64,000 nt of DNA from Populus alba (lineage: Eukaryota; Streptophyta; Magnoliopsida; Malpighiales; Salicaceae). The DNA lies in NCBI RefSeq assembly GCF_005239225.2, contig NC_133287.1, forward strand, positions 8,103,493-8,167,492, written 5' to 3'. The first letter of the stretch is position 1, and every line of letters begins with the position of its first letter. The notes under the pieces were generated by a model. The model had not been told where the DNA came from. It saw only the letters and a program-made list of their open reading frames with translations, and ran no database searches. The position numbers and the translations under genes were made by a program. Below, one piece after another: positions 37,720 through 49,881 of this stretch.

Positions 37720-38293
37720 CTTAGGATTAAGCTTTGTCTTTTGTCTTATTATTGCTATTATTTATTTATTTGTTTGTTTTTTGTTGTGTTTATTTGTTTA
37801 TTTTTCCTGCATTTACTGCTTTAGCATGCATCCTTGTTTATGTTGCCATGCATCACTTTGAGAGCACACACTTTACAACCTAGGATAAGTGGGAAAGTAA
37901 CGGTACCCCAATAGCTTTAGCCTGGGTAAGACTCGTGAAACCATCCAACTCTCGCTTGATTGTTTACTTGGAAGTGGTTGATATGCCAAACTGATATTAC
38001 TCAGGGCCTCTATCTTCACACTACTTGTAAGCCTCATATCGACCTTTCATGGACGATCACTGAGCATGCGAGAGACCCTTTTGAAACTAGATAATGACCA
38101 ACCCCTTGATGCACTCAGTAATTAGGATCTTCCAATTAGGTTGTCACCCCGTGAAGGGCAAGTTCACATTTTATACGCATTTTTTTATTATTACTTTAGC
38201 ATTTTTGCATAATTGCATGATTTACATTTAGTAGGTTGAAATATAGGTCCCCCATTGAAACTCATTTATAACACTCATTCGAGAAAAAGACAA
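37720..38293 (+). other. retroelement leader between primer site and gag
   Basis: Non-coding leader with moderately GC-rich stretches; would hold packaging signals. Nothing more can be read. Confidence 0.5.
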
Positions 38294-39286
38294 ATGGAAA
38301 ACGAAGAAAGAGCCCAGTTAGAAGCCCAACATCAAAAAGAGGTGGACAATCTTAAGGAAGAAGTTGCAAAGCTTACTAGTCTACTCGAGCAGGCCTTGAG
38401 AGATAAATCCGGAAAAGCAACACTTATAGCTCAGCCTGAAGATATGCATGTAACTCATTTCGATCCACATAATCTGGGGGCAAATAGGGTGTCATCTGAA
38501 TTTCAACAAGCTATGCATTTCCAGCCAGCATACCCCTCAAGAATTTCGTCTACCACTGATTCCACCGAGAAAGAATCTCAAAAGGGCAAAATGGTGAAAG
38601 AAGAGGATTTGGAAAAATGGATTACCCTAGAAAAGAGGATAAGGGCAATTGAGGGAAACCATTTGTGTGACCTGGTGAAAGCTGTCAATATGTGTTTGGT
38701 GCCCAACGTTGTCATTCCTAAAAAGTTTAGAGTGCCAGAATTTATCAAATATACGGGAACTCAATGCCCTATAACTCATCTCAAAGCATACTGCAACAAA
38801 ATGGCTGAGGTGGTTGATGATGAGAAACTGCTGATTCATTTTTTTCAAGACAGCTTGAGTGACGCTGCCCTCACTTGGTATATGCGGTTGGACAACACCA
38901 AGGTTAAAAAATGGAAGGACTTAGTTGATGCCTTCATGAGGCAATATAAGTTCAATATAGACGTGGGTCCTGATCGGTTAAGATTGCAAGCTATGGAGAA
39001 GAACAACAAGGAATCCATAAGAGAATATGCCCGGAGATGGAGCGAGGTAGCTGCACAAGTTAATCCTCCCATGTTGGAAAAAGAGATGATCAGTTTATTT
39101 TCCAATACATTTAAAGCTCCGTACTTTGAATACTTGGTTAGAAGCTCTGCACAACATTTCACTAACCTGGTTATTATAGCTGAGAGGATTGAACAAGCCA
39201 TTGGGTTAGGTAAGATTGCTAACCCGACTAAGAAGAACAGTTTCACTGAAGGTGCTTGCCAAGACACTTATCATTCCTATAGTTAA
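38294..39286 (+). CDS. retrotransposon gag, C-terminally truncated (330 aa from the MENEERAQ start)
   Basis: Capsid protein of a Ty3/gypsy Tat-type element. The frame is open from 38255, but MENEERAQL at 38294 is the likelier start. Residues 4-40 form a Glu/Lys/Leu coiled coil (EAQHQKEVDNLKEEVAKL). The retrotransposon gag domain spans about 150-310: CPITHLKAYCNKM, LSDAALTWYMRL, WKDLVDAFMRQYKFN, ESIREYARRWSEVAAQV. The frame then stops at TAA without a CCHC zinc knuckle or protease. Elements of this type normally continue into pol. Here the sequence passes straight into 3' non-coding DNA, so a deletion probably ended the gene. Confidence 0.88.
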   Translation: MENEERAQLEAQHQKEVDNLKEEVAKLTSLLEQALRDKSGKATLIAQPEDMHVTHFDPHNLGANRVSSEFQQAMHFQPAYPSRISSTTDSTEKESQKGKMVKEEDLEKWITLEKRIRAIEGNHLCDLVKAVNMCLVPNVVIPKKFRVPEFIKYTGTQCPITHLKAYCNKMAEVVDDEKLLIHFFQDSLSDAALTWYMRLDNTKVKKWKDLVDAFMRQYKFNIDVGPDRLRLQAMEKNNKESIREYARRWSEVAAQVNPPMLEKEMISLFSNTFKAPYFEYLVRSSAQHFTNLVIIAERIEQAIGLGKIANPTKKNSFTEGACQDTYHSYS

Positions 39287-41327
39287 TTTCTTCATGACTC
39301 CCAAAAAAATCAACTATCTTGAAGAGAAAGCTATGTTGATATTAGGTCGAGAATGATCTACATATGACTTCAATTGATTGTTGAAGAGATGCCCTTTGTC
39401 AATGAGAATGAATGATTGAAAGATTCCTGAAAATTCCAATGAATGATCACTAAATGTTTAGCCCTTTTATGTGTTATCTGCCAGTATTCATGTTGGCATA
39501 AGATCTTTATTGTTAAACTTCTTTTCCAAAGTTTCAATGAAATAACGAGTTTCTCATTCAATTGTGTTTGCGACCAATCATTATTTATCTTCTTAAGAGA
39601 GTTTTCTTATAAGAACTCATGAATACCCCTTTGAAGCCTCGCGTGATCTCATAGATGCAATTCATCTCTTGTACCTAAATCCATTTCCCTATTGGATTTT
39701 TGAAAAATTGATCTAGTATTTTGATTTCAAAAATAATTTGATGTTCTTTCAAAAATGATATTTTTAACATTCTACTTGTAGAATGACAATTGAATCAAGC
39801 AACTCCATCATTTAGGTGACAAATGATAAACCAAAAAAAAAAAGAATGAAAAAAAAAGAAAAAAATGAATAAACACCCTTACCCTATACTCTTGAATTGT
39901 GTGTTTTTAAATGTATGAATAATGGTATGTAGTGAACTCTTTACTCATGACTCATGAAATGCATATTTGCAAAGACCAAACAATCATATTGGATGAGGTC
40001 AAAGTTTATTGATCTTAACTGCTTGCGCTTGAAATGAGGAAAGGCCATCTTTGTTATTCCTTTCACGTTCTGAAATAAGTACATCCCTTGCTATCTCTTT
40101 TTTTGAGCCTGAATAATTTTTCTTTCATGAAAAAAATCCCGACTAGGATCACACCCCACACTAGGGGGCAAGAGAAAATTCAATGAGAAAATAGAAAACG
40201 CTGCAAGAAAGCCAAAAAGGCATAAAGAGCCCAAGAAACTCAAAAGCTAGGGGGCATGCCCAAATCACTAAAAAAGGTGACATCCAAGATAAAATGAGTA
40301 TGTCCTAGCAAAGCCATAAAAAGAAAAGAAGCAGCAAATCAAAGAAGTGCGGCAAAAGAAAATAGGAATGACGTCAAGAGTCAAATTGATAGTGATCATT
40401 GGTCTTTGAAACCCTGAAACACTCTTTGAGCCTTATGAATCCTTTTCTTTCATAGCCAGAAACCACAGCCTACGTTACGTGCCTGTAAAAGTCCTTTCTA
40501 ATCAAGCAAGCAAGCAACCTGGAACAATAAACAATGCTCTCGAAATGCAAAGAATACTTTTTCACAAGATTCATGACATCAAGAATAAACTACGCATTAT
40601 TATTCATGCTGATAAAAATGAATGATTCAAAAAAGAGACAAATTTTTCTCATATAAAACCTCGAGCTTTTTCTCGAGCCCTTCACTTTGAAACAAAAGGT
40701 CATCTCATGACGTATTTTTCACTGAAGATCTCATTGCCAAACACAAGAGCAAATACCCTCTTTTCCAAGAAAGAAAATAGCCAAGGAGTTGCAAGATTTC
40801 AAAAGTAAATTGTTTTAGATTCACATCGAAATAATTTTTGTTTTCAAAATACAAGATCAAGATTTCAAGATTCATCATTCTAGACCTACATTCCTTCACC
40901 AAAATGAACAAAAAGAGAAATGAGAGAATGGTCTTTTAAAACCATTATTTGTCTAAGTCGCTGACAAAGCACGTTTGGGGGCAATGACCAGTACAAGGGG
41001 CAATATTGTATTTTCTCTTCTAGAAAAAGAGAGGAATATCTCCTACAACAAAGACAAGGGGGCATTTTGGTTTACGAAAGACAATCTGATCCTTTTAGCA
41101 AGTGACACCGAATGTTTTTATCAGTGAAACGAGGGGCAATGAATAAGTCCTCTCAAATTATTTGACTAGTTAGAAATCTTCAGCAAATAAGTGGGTTGTG
41201 ATGGGCACCACAAAGGCTGATTGTGCAAACAAATCTAGAAAAAGACTTATATGGGCTAACTTGAGTGGGCTAGAAGCCAAGCGACAAAGATGACCCAAAT
41301 CAGAGATGGCAAGTCCTCATCGACTTA
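39287..41327 (+). other. 3' non-coding part of the retroelement
   Basis: No pol domain in any frame. A-rich DNA with 'gggggca' phrases typical of the region after pol in Tat elements. The expected polypurine tract before a 3' LTR is not visible. Confidence 0.6.
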
Positions 41328-41355
41328 TAGGGCCGCCGCGATGTCGGGTGCGACA
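41328..41355 (+). repeat. 28-bp remnant of the 3' LTR
   Basis: TAGGGCCGCCGCGATGTCGG followed by GTGCGACA matches the last 28 bp of the 5' LTR (37671-37698) with one difference. The other roughly 2.9 kb of this LTR is absent. Confidence 0.8.
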
Positions 41356-41360
41356 CTTTT
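41356..41360 (+). repeat. target-site duplication CTTTT, right
   Basis: Exact copy of 34776-34780 after GCGACA. The next bases GATGTTTTT continue the duplicated host LTR. Confidence 0.9.
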
Positions 41361-42607
41361 GATGTTTTTTTATTTATTTTTGTTTTATATTTATGTTTAT
41401 ATGTATAGAAAAAAGGTTTTAGTGCTCAACAAGTAATGTTGTATTCACCTCTTTGTTAATGTGTTTTTATTTAATAATGTTTATTTTGTAGGTTTTTGAT
41501 GATTTTAATACATTAAAGTTGTTGTTTAAGTTTGTTTTTTTAATGACTAAACAAAATCTTGGTTCACGTTGAATGTTCTTCATTTGTTCTTCCCAAAAAC
41601 ATTGCCTTAGCTAGATGATTTTGACTTGTTTTGTTTCATTTATTTGCCTAAAACCTTTCCTTATGCATGATTAACCAATAATCTAGTGTTTATTTGCATC
41701 AATAACATGATTTCAATGGCTTTTAATCCTAGGGTTTTGATTTAGAACCGAAACCTATTTTGATAAAATCATTATGTTTTAGTGATAATCGAAGTGATTG
41801 GATGCTATATTATTAATCCTTACATGATTTACAACATGTATGTATCTTTGTTGTGACCAAATTGGGTTTGATTTGGAACCAACATTGCTAGGTTTGGTTT
41901 CAAGTGTTCTTTGAATTCTTTTTTTTTTTTTTTTTTTTGTGTTTGATCCGTTTTGTTCAAGTATTTGAGTTTTTATGTTTTTTTTTTTTTTTTATGTTTA
42001 ATATTTTTTGGCGGTTTTGTTTTTAGGTTGTTTTCAAGTCAAACTAAGATTTTTGGTTTGGTTTATGGTGGAACCAAAAACTTTGGGTCAACCCGATCAG
42101 GTCGAGTTAAAAAACAATTGGGTCAAATGGTCTTGTACCCTGTTTGCTTTGCTATTTTTGTTAAGGGTTTTTTGGGTTTAAGAGTGTGTTTGACAAACAC
42201 CCATTTAACTTATTTTGGGTAGTTTTATTACAAGAAACAATGGTTTTTTGCCAAATAAAACCTAAAAAATAATACAATTAAAAAAATAATAAAAAATATT
42301 TTTTTCTTACATAAGGCCAAAAATTCTAAAATTAATTTAGCATCCTTTTCAAAGAAAATTTAAATCTTTTTGCATTTTTTTTTTAATATTGCATAGATTT
42401 TACAACAAGTTCGTAAAATTCCAAAGGATTTTGACTTACATTTCAAAAATATCAAAACAATTTTTTTTTTGTTTATTTTAATATATGAAATTATATGTAA
42501 GATATATTCTTAATATTAAATAAAAATATAATTTATTTTATTTTTTATGTTGGCATTAGAATAATTAGGTTTTTAACTTGATAATATAAGGATTTCCTTA
42601 CTGAAAA

Positions 42608-42920
42608 AGACTTGTCTTAAACCCTAGATAAATCAATGGTTAGAAAATACAACATTTTCTTGGTTTATATTAGACAAATAAACAATGCAACTTATATTCA
42701 GGAAGACGTATTAGGTGTGCTAATACTTTTTCTTTACGCATTAGTCCCTTTACCCAGACTCTAAGATCAGTTAGGGTTTCTAGTGACCAAAATACTAGTG
42801 GTGACTTCCATTCTTTTTTTTTTTAATGATTAAGGACAAGAATTGTTTGAACTTTCCACCCACATTCCTGACAATCCCTATCAGGGAGGAAGATTGTCGC
42901 GACTCTACACATGTGCGACA
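42608..42920 (+). repeat. 3' terminal part of the third gypsy LTR
   Basis: Follows unit 2 and ends CACATGTGCGACA, as at 29855-29867. Shared with 29520-29867: 'gacttgtcttaaacc', 'caatgcaactta', 'ccaaaatactag'. The left LTR boundary of this copy is lost or unrecognised. Confidence 0.7.
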
Positions 42921-43011
42921 ACACATGTGACCCATTATAGCCTCCAAAGATGTCATCCAAGATGTTTTCAAAGATACTAATGATGTTATAATTAGAGCTT
43001 ATATTTGGCCT

Positions 43012-43216
43012 TAGGCTCTATTTGCTATTGTAGTCCAATTGTGCTTTTAAGATTTGTTTTAGTTTTAAATTATTTTTTAAAATATTTTTGGATTGTTTTG
43101 ATTTGATAATGTCAAAAATGAATTTTAAAAATGAAAAAATACATTATTTTGTTATATTTTCAAGCAAATATCACTTTAAAAATCAATTTTTACCACAATC
43201 TTAAATAAGCTCTTAG
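43012..43216. mobile_element. MITE with diverged terminal inverted repeats
   Basis: Left end TAGGCTCTATTTGCTATTGT; the right end, complemented, is TAAGAGCTTATTTAAGATTG. The AT-rich core has TTTTGATTTGATAATGTC. No coding frame. A second related core lies at about 43385-43505. Confidence 0.55.
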
Positions 43217-45323
43217 TGACTCATTCTTTATTTCTTTCATTTTCTTTTCTTTTTCTCTCACCTCTTGCTATGTCAACTTGTGCATTGGTGTTTTGGAGTG
43301 TTATATGTTTTGTTTTTTTATGTGTGTTTTGAAAGTGCATCTCACTTGAAAAAGTATCAAATTGATGTGTCTTTTAATGTTTTTCAATAGTTTTGATATG
43401 ATGATATCAAAACTAAAAAAATTATTTTATTATATTTTTAAATAAAACATACTTCTAAAAAATATTATACATTACAATAGCAAATATATATTTAAAGCAT
43501 ACTCGGAGCTGAATTATCATGAAATGCATGGGAGAGAAACTTTGCATGGAAGGATAAAAACTTGTATGGCTGGACTTTCCTTCCTATTTGGGCTTGGCCG
43601 AACAATTGGGAGTTCCAGCAATTTCTACTGATTGGCCTATGCCTAAATGGCCAGAATATTTTTTTAAAAAAGAAACTACTATATCATCATTAATGAATGT
43701 CTTTATTTTTATAATCATCAAATAACAAATTAAAAGATTTTAACTGCAAAATCTGTTAGAACGTAATTTTTAAATTATATGCATATGTGAGCAGTAAAAT
43801 TAATGATGTGCTAGTTTTGGAAAACAGAGGAAAGGCTTATTTAAAAAGAAAGAAAGAAAGAAAGAAAGAGGAGAAAAAGACATAACGCATCCTAGCTATC
43901 ACAGGAAAGTTAAGATACTAAAAGGTATTAGTAATTGCATATAATATTTGCAAACATTCAAGCATGGTTTTTATGATTTTTTCAAACCACCGTTTTTATG
44001 ATAATTTAAGGTCGACCACACAAAAGTCAAAGCAAATGCCTCATCTCATCTCTCTCTCTCTCAATATCAAAAGTTCAAGTTTGGACTAAAATTATTGAAA
44101 TTTACCGGATCAATAATCTAATTATTCAAGCCTTAAATTACAAATTATAGTCATATTTTTGTGTTTCAAAAATATTTTTGTAATTTTTTTTTATTTTTTT
44201 CTTTACTTCAAATTAATATTTTTTTGGTATTTTTCAATCATTTTAATGTGCTGATTTCAAAAATAATTTTTTAAAAAAAAAAAAATATATTATTTTGATA
44301 CATTTCTAAGTGAAAAGTATTTTGAAAAGTAACATCAATTACACTCTCAATTAATAGTCTCTAAATAAATTAACCCCAATCAATTAAAATATTATTATTT
44401 CTTAGGTTTTAATTCTATTTTTTTTATTATGTTTTCTAGATTTGATCATGCTAACTCTCATTTATTTCTTAAAAATTCAGCTTGGACTTTTGGTCCCTAA
44501 GTCTATCCCTATGGGCATAGCCGTTTCAATAATAGTGGTTTCAGTATAAAATTATTGTTTGAGCTTACATTAGTACCAATTTCATAAAATGAATGACACA
44601 ATCGAAGGAATTTATAAATATTCAAAAGTAGAAAAACAGATGGAGTGGACGATCATCTGGCAAGAATAATTAAGTTTTTTTTTTAGCAATCATTAACTTT
44701 GTTGACGATGTAATGCTATTATTTGCCAAAATGGCAGCCGGATCATGAAATTGCGACCTCCCGTACATCAAATTTCACGGCAGGCTGATGAGGATGTTGC
44801 ATTATAGAGATCGAGAAGGTTTTACTTTGATCAAAGACTATTCTCCATTTTGACCAAATTAATCTGATTTTTTAATAAATTGCACGAAATGAAAGCAACA
44901 AAAAATCTCCAACGTTCAAGCATTTATCATGTTGTCTTACCTTTTATTATACGTAACATATTGGTTATTGAATATTTCAACTCTCTCCATCAATCTTTAA
45001 TTTTAACAACAATCCACGTCAGATTAATGAAATCTGTATGGTCAGTCAAATCAGTAAAATCTTATGATATTTAAGCTATAATTACTAGATATTTATACTA
45101 TTAAAGAGATAGATATTAAAAAAAAAAAATACTATCCAAATTCACCAAAAAATAGTAAGAATTTTTTTACCAACTTCAATTTTTTTTTTTTAATTATCCA
45201 TCTTGTTCTCCTTTTCATGTATTAAATTATCTTCTAACTGTAAATATCTAGTAGTTACAATTTAAATACCACAAAATTTCTTGTAAAGCCATGCCATTGA
45301 CCCTAAAGAAAGCCAACCATGGC

Positions 45324-45354
<31 letters not shown>

Positions 45355-46114
45355 ACAATAAACTTTGGATTCTCATCATTCTTCGCCTACTCATTCTCAT
45401 GCTTAACAGGCGCCTTATAAGAACAGTTGGATGGCTAGCCCAGCAGGTTTCCCTGAGATTTCAACGTTTTCAAACATGAAGCAAATATTGAATATTCTGA
45501 TAGTTAATTTCCTTAAAATCATTTAAATTTGAAACTTAATTTTGACTGATAAATAGACTAATTTAAAAATATCTCCAATTGTTGTGAGAGAAGTATTCAG
45601 CATTCTAGAGGCAGTTGGATTATGATAAATTACTATCTCTTAAAACGTGTTTGTTTTTATATTATTATTGTTTTTTGTTTTTTGAAGGAACGGTATTTTC
45701 TTTAATTTCCACGAACTTTAAGTTTCTAATCATGAGAAAAGGGAAATTAATAAATAAGGTCATCTTGAATTGGAAAGAAAAATAAGTTTATTCAAGTAGA
45801 GAGTTGGATATGAAATAAAGATTTTTCCATAAGTTGCTGTGGTGTCTTCGCCAACTTATTATTATTATTATCCCAGATCCAACATTATTTTTTATGAGAT
45901 CTGATATTTTTTTTATTTATCTAATTGAAATGTTATTTTTGTGGCTCATTAATTCATTTAATATTTAAATATAAATTCCCCATATTAAATATTTTTTTCC
46001 TGAAAGGTTGCATATTCTCAAAAGTTATATATGAAAGGTGGTCTATTGGGACATGTTAATTGCCTATTAATTATATAACAACTCTTCTTTTGCTGGAAAA
46101 TCTTTAGAAAATAG
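43217..46114. other. intergenic, no gene recognised
   Basis: AT-rich, with related MITE cores (about 43385-43505 and 44140-44335), a (GAAA)n tract (43849-43868), a short (TC)n near 44048 and a 27-base A run near 45321. The open frames near 44880 and 45291 are low complexity. Confidence 0.5.
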
Positions 46115-48510
46115 CACTACCAGAAAATTAATAAATATAAACAAAAATATTAATGAAAATGTTTTTTTTTTTGGTATACTAAGGGAATTACAATGATAAA
46201 AGAAGGTAGGAGAAAAAAATAAACAAAGAAAAAAATGATGGGTCATTCTTATAGATGGTATTACCGACACAATAAACCTATCATTAATATCCTTCAGTGA
46301 ATCTATCAGTATTTTTTAGGTTATAACTTGGCAATCAAGCCCCTTTCTTCCCCTCACCTATTTCTTCTTTTTCTTCTTTCATTTTTTTTCTTGTAAAAAA
46401 CAGCAAAAGATCACAAGTTAGTCACTCAATTTGTGTGATCCTGAAAAACAAGGAAACTAAAAAGTTTATCTTGCTAGCTAGCCTAGTCATTTAGCTGAAA
46501 ACTAAGTAGGCAAAATTACATATTTTTTTAACTCATTTTAAAAATGTTGTTGTTTTTTTTTTTAATTCTTTTTGTTATAATATATGTAGTTTGTTTATGT
46601 GTTTACTTGTTTTATAGCTTTTTTCTATGGAAATTTGTTGTATAAATGTATGATTTGTAGATATTTCAGTTTGTTTGAGATTTTGAAAAAATATATTTGT
46701 TTCTAATTTGATGAAATTGATTTTGTGACTTAGGTTTTTTATAATAAAATAAATAATGGATTATTTAATAGATGCAATTTATATTTGTCAATTTTATTTT
46801 TAAGTTGAAAATTTCACTAAATGTGGAGGAACTTGAATTTCATAAGAGATTGCTAATGATTTAAAAGTACTGTTAAAATAAATTAAATAAGTTCGAGTTA
46901 AAACAATGTTAGCTAATTTATTTAGTTCACATAATTAATTAATACATGTTGCCATCAATATTCAATATAGATTTGATATAAGTAATGGATGATCGTTATT
47001 GAATGTATCAAGTTTTAGCCGAATGGTTAGATAGGATGGATTAATTTTTATTTAAATGTTAAAATTTCATCTTTCAATTATTAACCGATAATTCATATTT
47101 ATCATATAGGTTGTTTGATTTTTGGTATGAAATGTAGAAAAAAGCAAAAAATGATGTTAAAGAAATAGATATTGCAAGTTGTAGAGACATGCAGTTTGGA
47201 GGGATTTCAAATCTCTGTATGCCTCAGAGACTATATGGACAGAATATATTCAACATGTGATGTTTGAGCATATATGGGCAAAATATATTTAACATGTGGA
47301 CCCATTCCGTTCATTTCGTATATGAAACGAATCATAAGATTCTTTTTTATTACATCCTTTTTTTTTTAAATTGTTGTTTATATGAAAATATTTAACTAAC
47401 AATCATTTTCTTTTATAGGCTACGATTCTTGGACACGAACCAAGAACATTGAATTTTTTTTTTTTTTGTAAAAACTCATGCAAAATGATGACCATCAGAA
47501 AGAGGTATGTTGGATTTCAACAATTTCTTTTCTTAAGTTATTTTTATTTTGAATTAGTTGATTTTTTTTCCAGAAAATATATAACACCCAGTTGTAGTAG
47601 AGATACGAGGATGAACCTTCAATCCATCTGGAACTCGATCTAGATTTATGATTGGAGGCAGGATCATCTGGTGGACTCGATATAAATTGAGTTTATGATT
47701 TCTTAAACACTACAATTAAGGAGCTGCGGACGACTCGAAGTATTTCAACCATTGAATGTTCATAATCGGTTATAAGCACTCAATATTCAGAGTTCTAGGT
47801 GATTTTAAACCAACAAATTGAAGCTTGGACGGCCCATCTTATTGTTGAGATAAAATGATTTAGTGCTGAGATGACCGAACTCCGACGATTGTATATGGAG
47901 CTTAAACCATACATTGGTGATACATGTGCTCCTCCTTATTGCCCCTCGGTCTCGGTAAAGACCCACCTCCTCCTCCAGCCCTTTTATTCTAGATGAATTG
48001 TATTTAAACTGATAAATTTTTAAATTTGTAATAAATATTTGATTTTTTAATTTATTTTAATTTTTTCTACTCTGTTTATTATATTTTCCTTAAAAAATAT
48101 TTAAACAAATTACTAATGGGTTTATCGACGAAATAAGTCTGTCGGTATATTCCAAAGAGTTGAAAAAGAATTATTGGAAATACCACTAACACTATTTAAT
48201 CACCAACATGTTAATTTTATGTGTAATATGGAAATACATCATTGATAAAATTACAAATGATCTTTTCATTGGTGATATTCTATCTTTAACGATGGAAATA
48301 CCGACAAAATGATGCTGATAATTGTTTTTTGTATGACATTTTTTTTTGTCTATAAATCCATTGGAATAACCAGCATAATATAAATCACTAGCGATAATTT
48401 TTTTAACGAACAATAATTGTCCGTGATCCTATCTATAAAAGTCGTGCTGGCAAAATTTGTATCTAAATATAAACGAATATTCTGTTGGTAAAATGCCAAT
48501 TTCTGTAGTG
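46115..48510 (+). mobile_element. CACTA (En/Spm) derivative, 2396 bp
   Basis: Left end CACTACCAGAAAATTAAT; the right end, complemented, is CACTACAGAAATTGGC. Flanking triplets are TAG and TAT, so the 3-bp target duplication is imperfect. Repeated 'accgaca', 'atcggt' and 'gatgaaa' phrases near both ends are typical CACTA subterminal repeats. The interior holds short remnants of the plant Ptta/En/Spm transposase C-terminus: ATILGHEPRTLN near 47420 and MTELRRLYMELKPYIGD near 47870. Stops and length rule out an active protein. Confidence 0.65.
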
Positions 48511-49405
48511 TATGATATGGGGGATTTTTCATAAAAATAAAAGGTTCTCTCTTGGACATATTAGACAAGAGATTTATTGATGTCTTTCCACAATTTGATA
48601 TTTGTGTTTTCTTGGAATGTAATTGATATGATTGAAGGTATGTGTTCTTATACTTCCCCTTTTTATTTAATAAAATTGATATTGCTAACATATTCCTCAA
48701 TTTTTAAAATAAAATTCTTAACTTTAAAAAAAATAATAATCAGAAAGAAAGAAAAGAAGTATTCAAGCGGGATTGTGTTCGATTTTGCTGGCTCGCTGAG
48801 ATCGACCTTGCTGCTGTTTAATGTACTGTTGTTGACGTGAAATTGATAAGAATGGAGGCAGGACAACATTACAGACATCTAATGTGACGTAAAGCACTCT
48901 ATTTTTCTTGCACTTATCTAGCTTTTTTGAGCTGAGCCAAGCATACACACTCAAGCTTATCCCCACAATGTCTCGCTTTGTGCATGGCAAGGTAAGAAAG
49001 GAATCTCCGGAAGCCCTTTCCCATTAACTACCTTTGCATAATGGGAACATCAAAAGTGGATCATAATTAACACCTTTGGATACTCTATTAGTTAGCAATT
49101 GAATTGCGCTCGTTGCCGAGAACTTTTTTCTTTCAATGAATACATTAAATGTGAATATTCTTTTTAAGATTTATTTGAAGAAAAGATTATTAATTTTAAT
49201 CATACTATGATTATAATATACCATCTCAGAAAAGAAAAATAAAAACTTATTATGTATATCTTTACATGTTTCTCTTGTAATCAATTAACAAAAAATGTTT
49301 AGCTTATAAATACAATATGGTCAAACAAATGCTTGGATAGAGGGAAGTTTATCTTAGAATAACTTGAAAATTCACACAAAAGGAAGTTCATAATAACATT
49401 TCTTA
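48511..49405. other. intergenic, no gene recognised
   Basis: AT-rich; overlapping short frames on both strands (48577-48990) without a known domain. Confidence 0.5.
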
Positions 49406-49622
49406 GTGTTTGGCTGTGATAAATTCTGCTTTTAAGTGCCTTTTATATGTGTTTTTTACTTGAAAAAAACATCAAATTAATGTTTTCTCAAGTGTTTTTT
49501 TTTTTGATATTTTTGATATGTTAATAATAATAAAAAAATAAATAAAATTAATTATTGTTTTAATATATTTTTAAACAAAAAATACTTTTAAAAAGTACCA
49601 TGTACCACAATATAAAACACAT
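49406..49622. mobile_element. MITE of the same AT-rich family
   Basis: Left end GTGTTTGGCTGTGATAAATT; the right end, complemented, is GTGTTTTATATTGTGGTACA. The core TTTTTGATATGTTAATAATA matches the copies near 6.2, 22.9, 43.1, 44.2 and 61.8 kb. It lies about 200 bp upstream of the DUF4228 promoter. Confidence 0.6.
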
Positions 49623-49824
49623 AATAAAATCATTATTTTCGACGTCATCAATAAACATACCCGGTCGTGATGAATTTTTGAGTTTTCCCGCTATCTAGTT
49701 TCACATTCTGATTTTGACTTTTATATATATATATCGAGAGAGTTTCAACAAATTCACACCATACCAAACTTTAAAACGTGCTACTTCTTCCTATTAAATA
49801 GTTTAACGTCTTTCCTACAAGGCT

Positions 49825-49832
49825 TATAAATA
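49825..49832 (+). promoter_or_regulatory. TATA box of the DUF4228 gene
   Basis: TATAAATA, 57 bp upstream of the ATG at 49882. Confidence 0.65.
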
Positions 49833-49881
49833 CTGTCACGGACGTAACATTTTATGATAGTAACACATTTCACAAGCAGAG

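Larger units (their letters stand above)
34781..41355 (+). mobile_element. non-autonomous Ogre/Tat-type gypsy element, 6575 bp
   Basis: Bounded by TG...CA and by CTTTT on both sides. Order: 5' LTR (34781-37698), 3-nt spacer, tRNA-Arg primer site, leader, gag, then about 2 kb of non-coding DNA with 'ctagggggca' phrases (40160, 40245), then a 28-bp LTR remnant. There is no protease, reverse transcriptase, RNase H or integrase frame, and almost all of the 3' LTR is missing. Long LTRs and a tRNA-Arg primer site are typical of the Ogre/Tat lineage. It would need pol proteins in trans, and without a 3' LTR it cannot now move. Confidence 0.85.
33954..42607 (+). repeat. tandem duplication, unit 2, interrupted by a retroelement
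   Basis: 33954-34780 equals unit 1 positions 31894-32720; after the inserted element, 41361-42607 equals 32721-33953. In unit 1 the insertion point reads GCTTGCTTTTGATG with a single CTTTT, which is the empty site. The duplication therefore predates the insertion. Confidence 0.87.

Noticed and set aside
38627..39267. Minus-strand frames of 73 and 140 codons
   Set aside because: Antisense of gag.
34781..41355. Endogenous pararetrovirus
   Set aside because: TG...CA LTRs, target duplication, tRNA-Arg primer site and a gypsy gag identify an LTR retrotransposon; no movement or coat-protein features.
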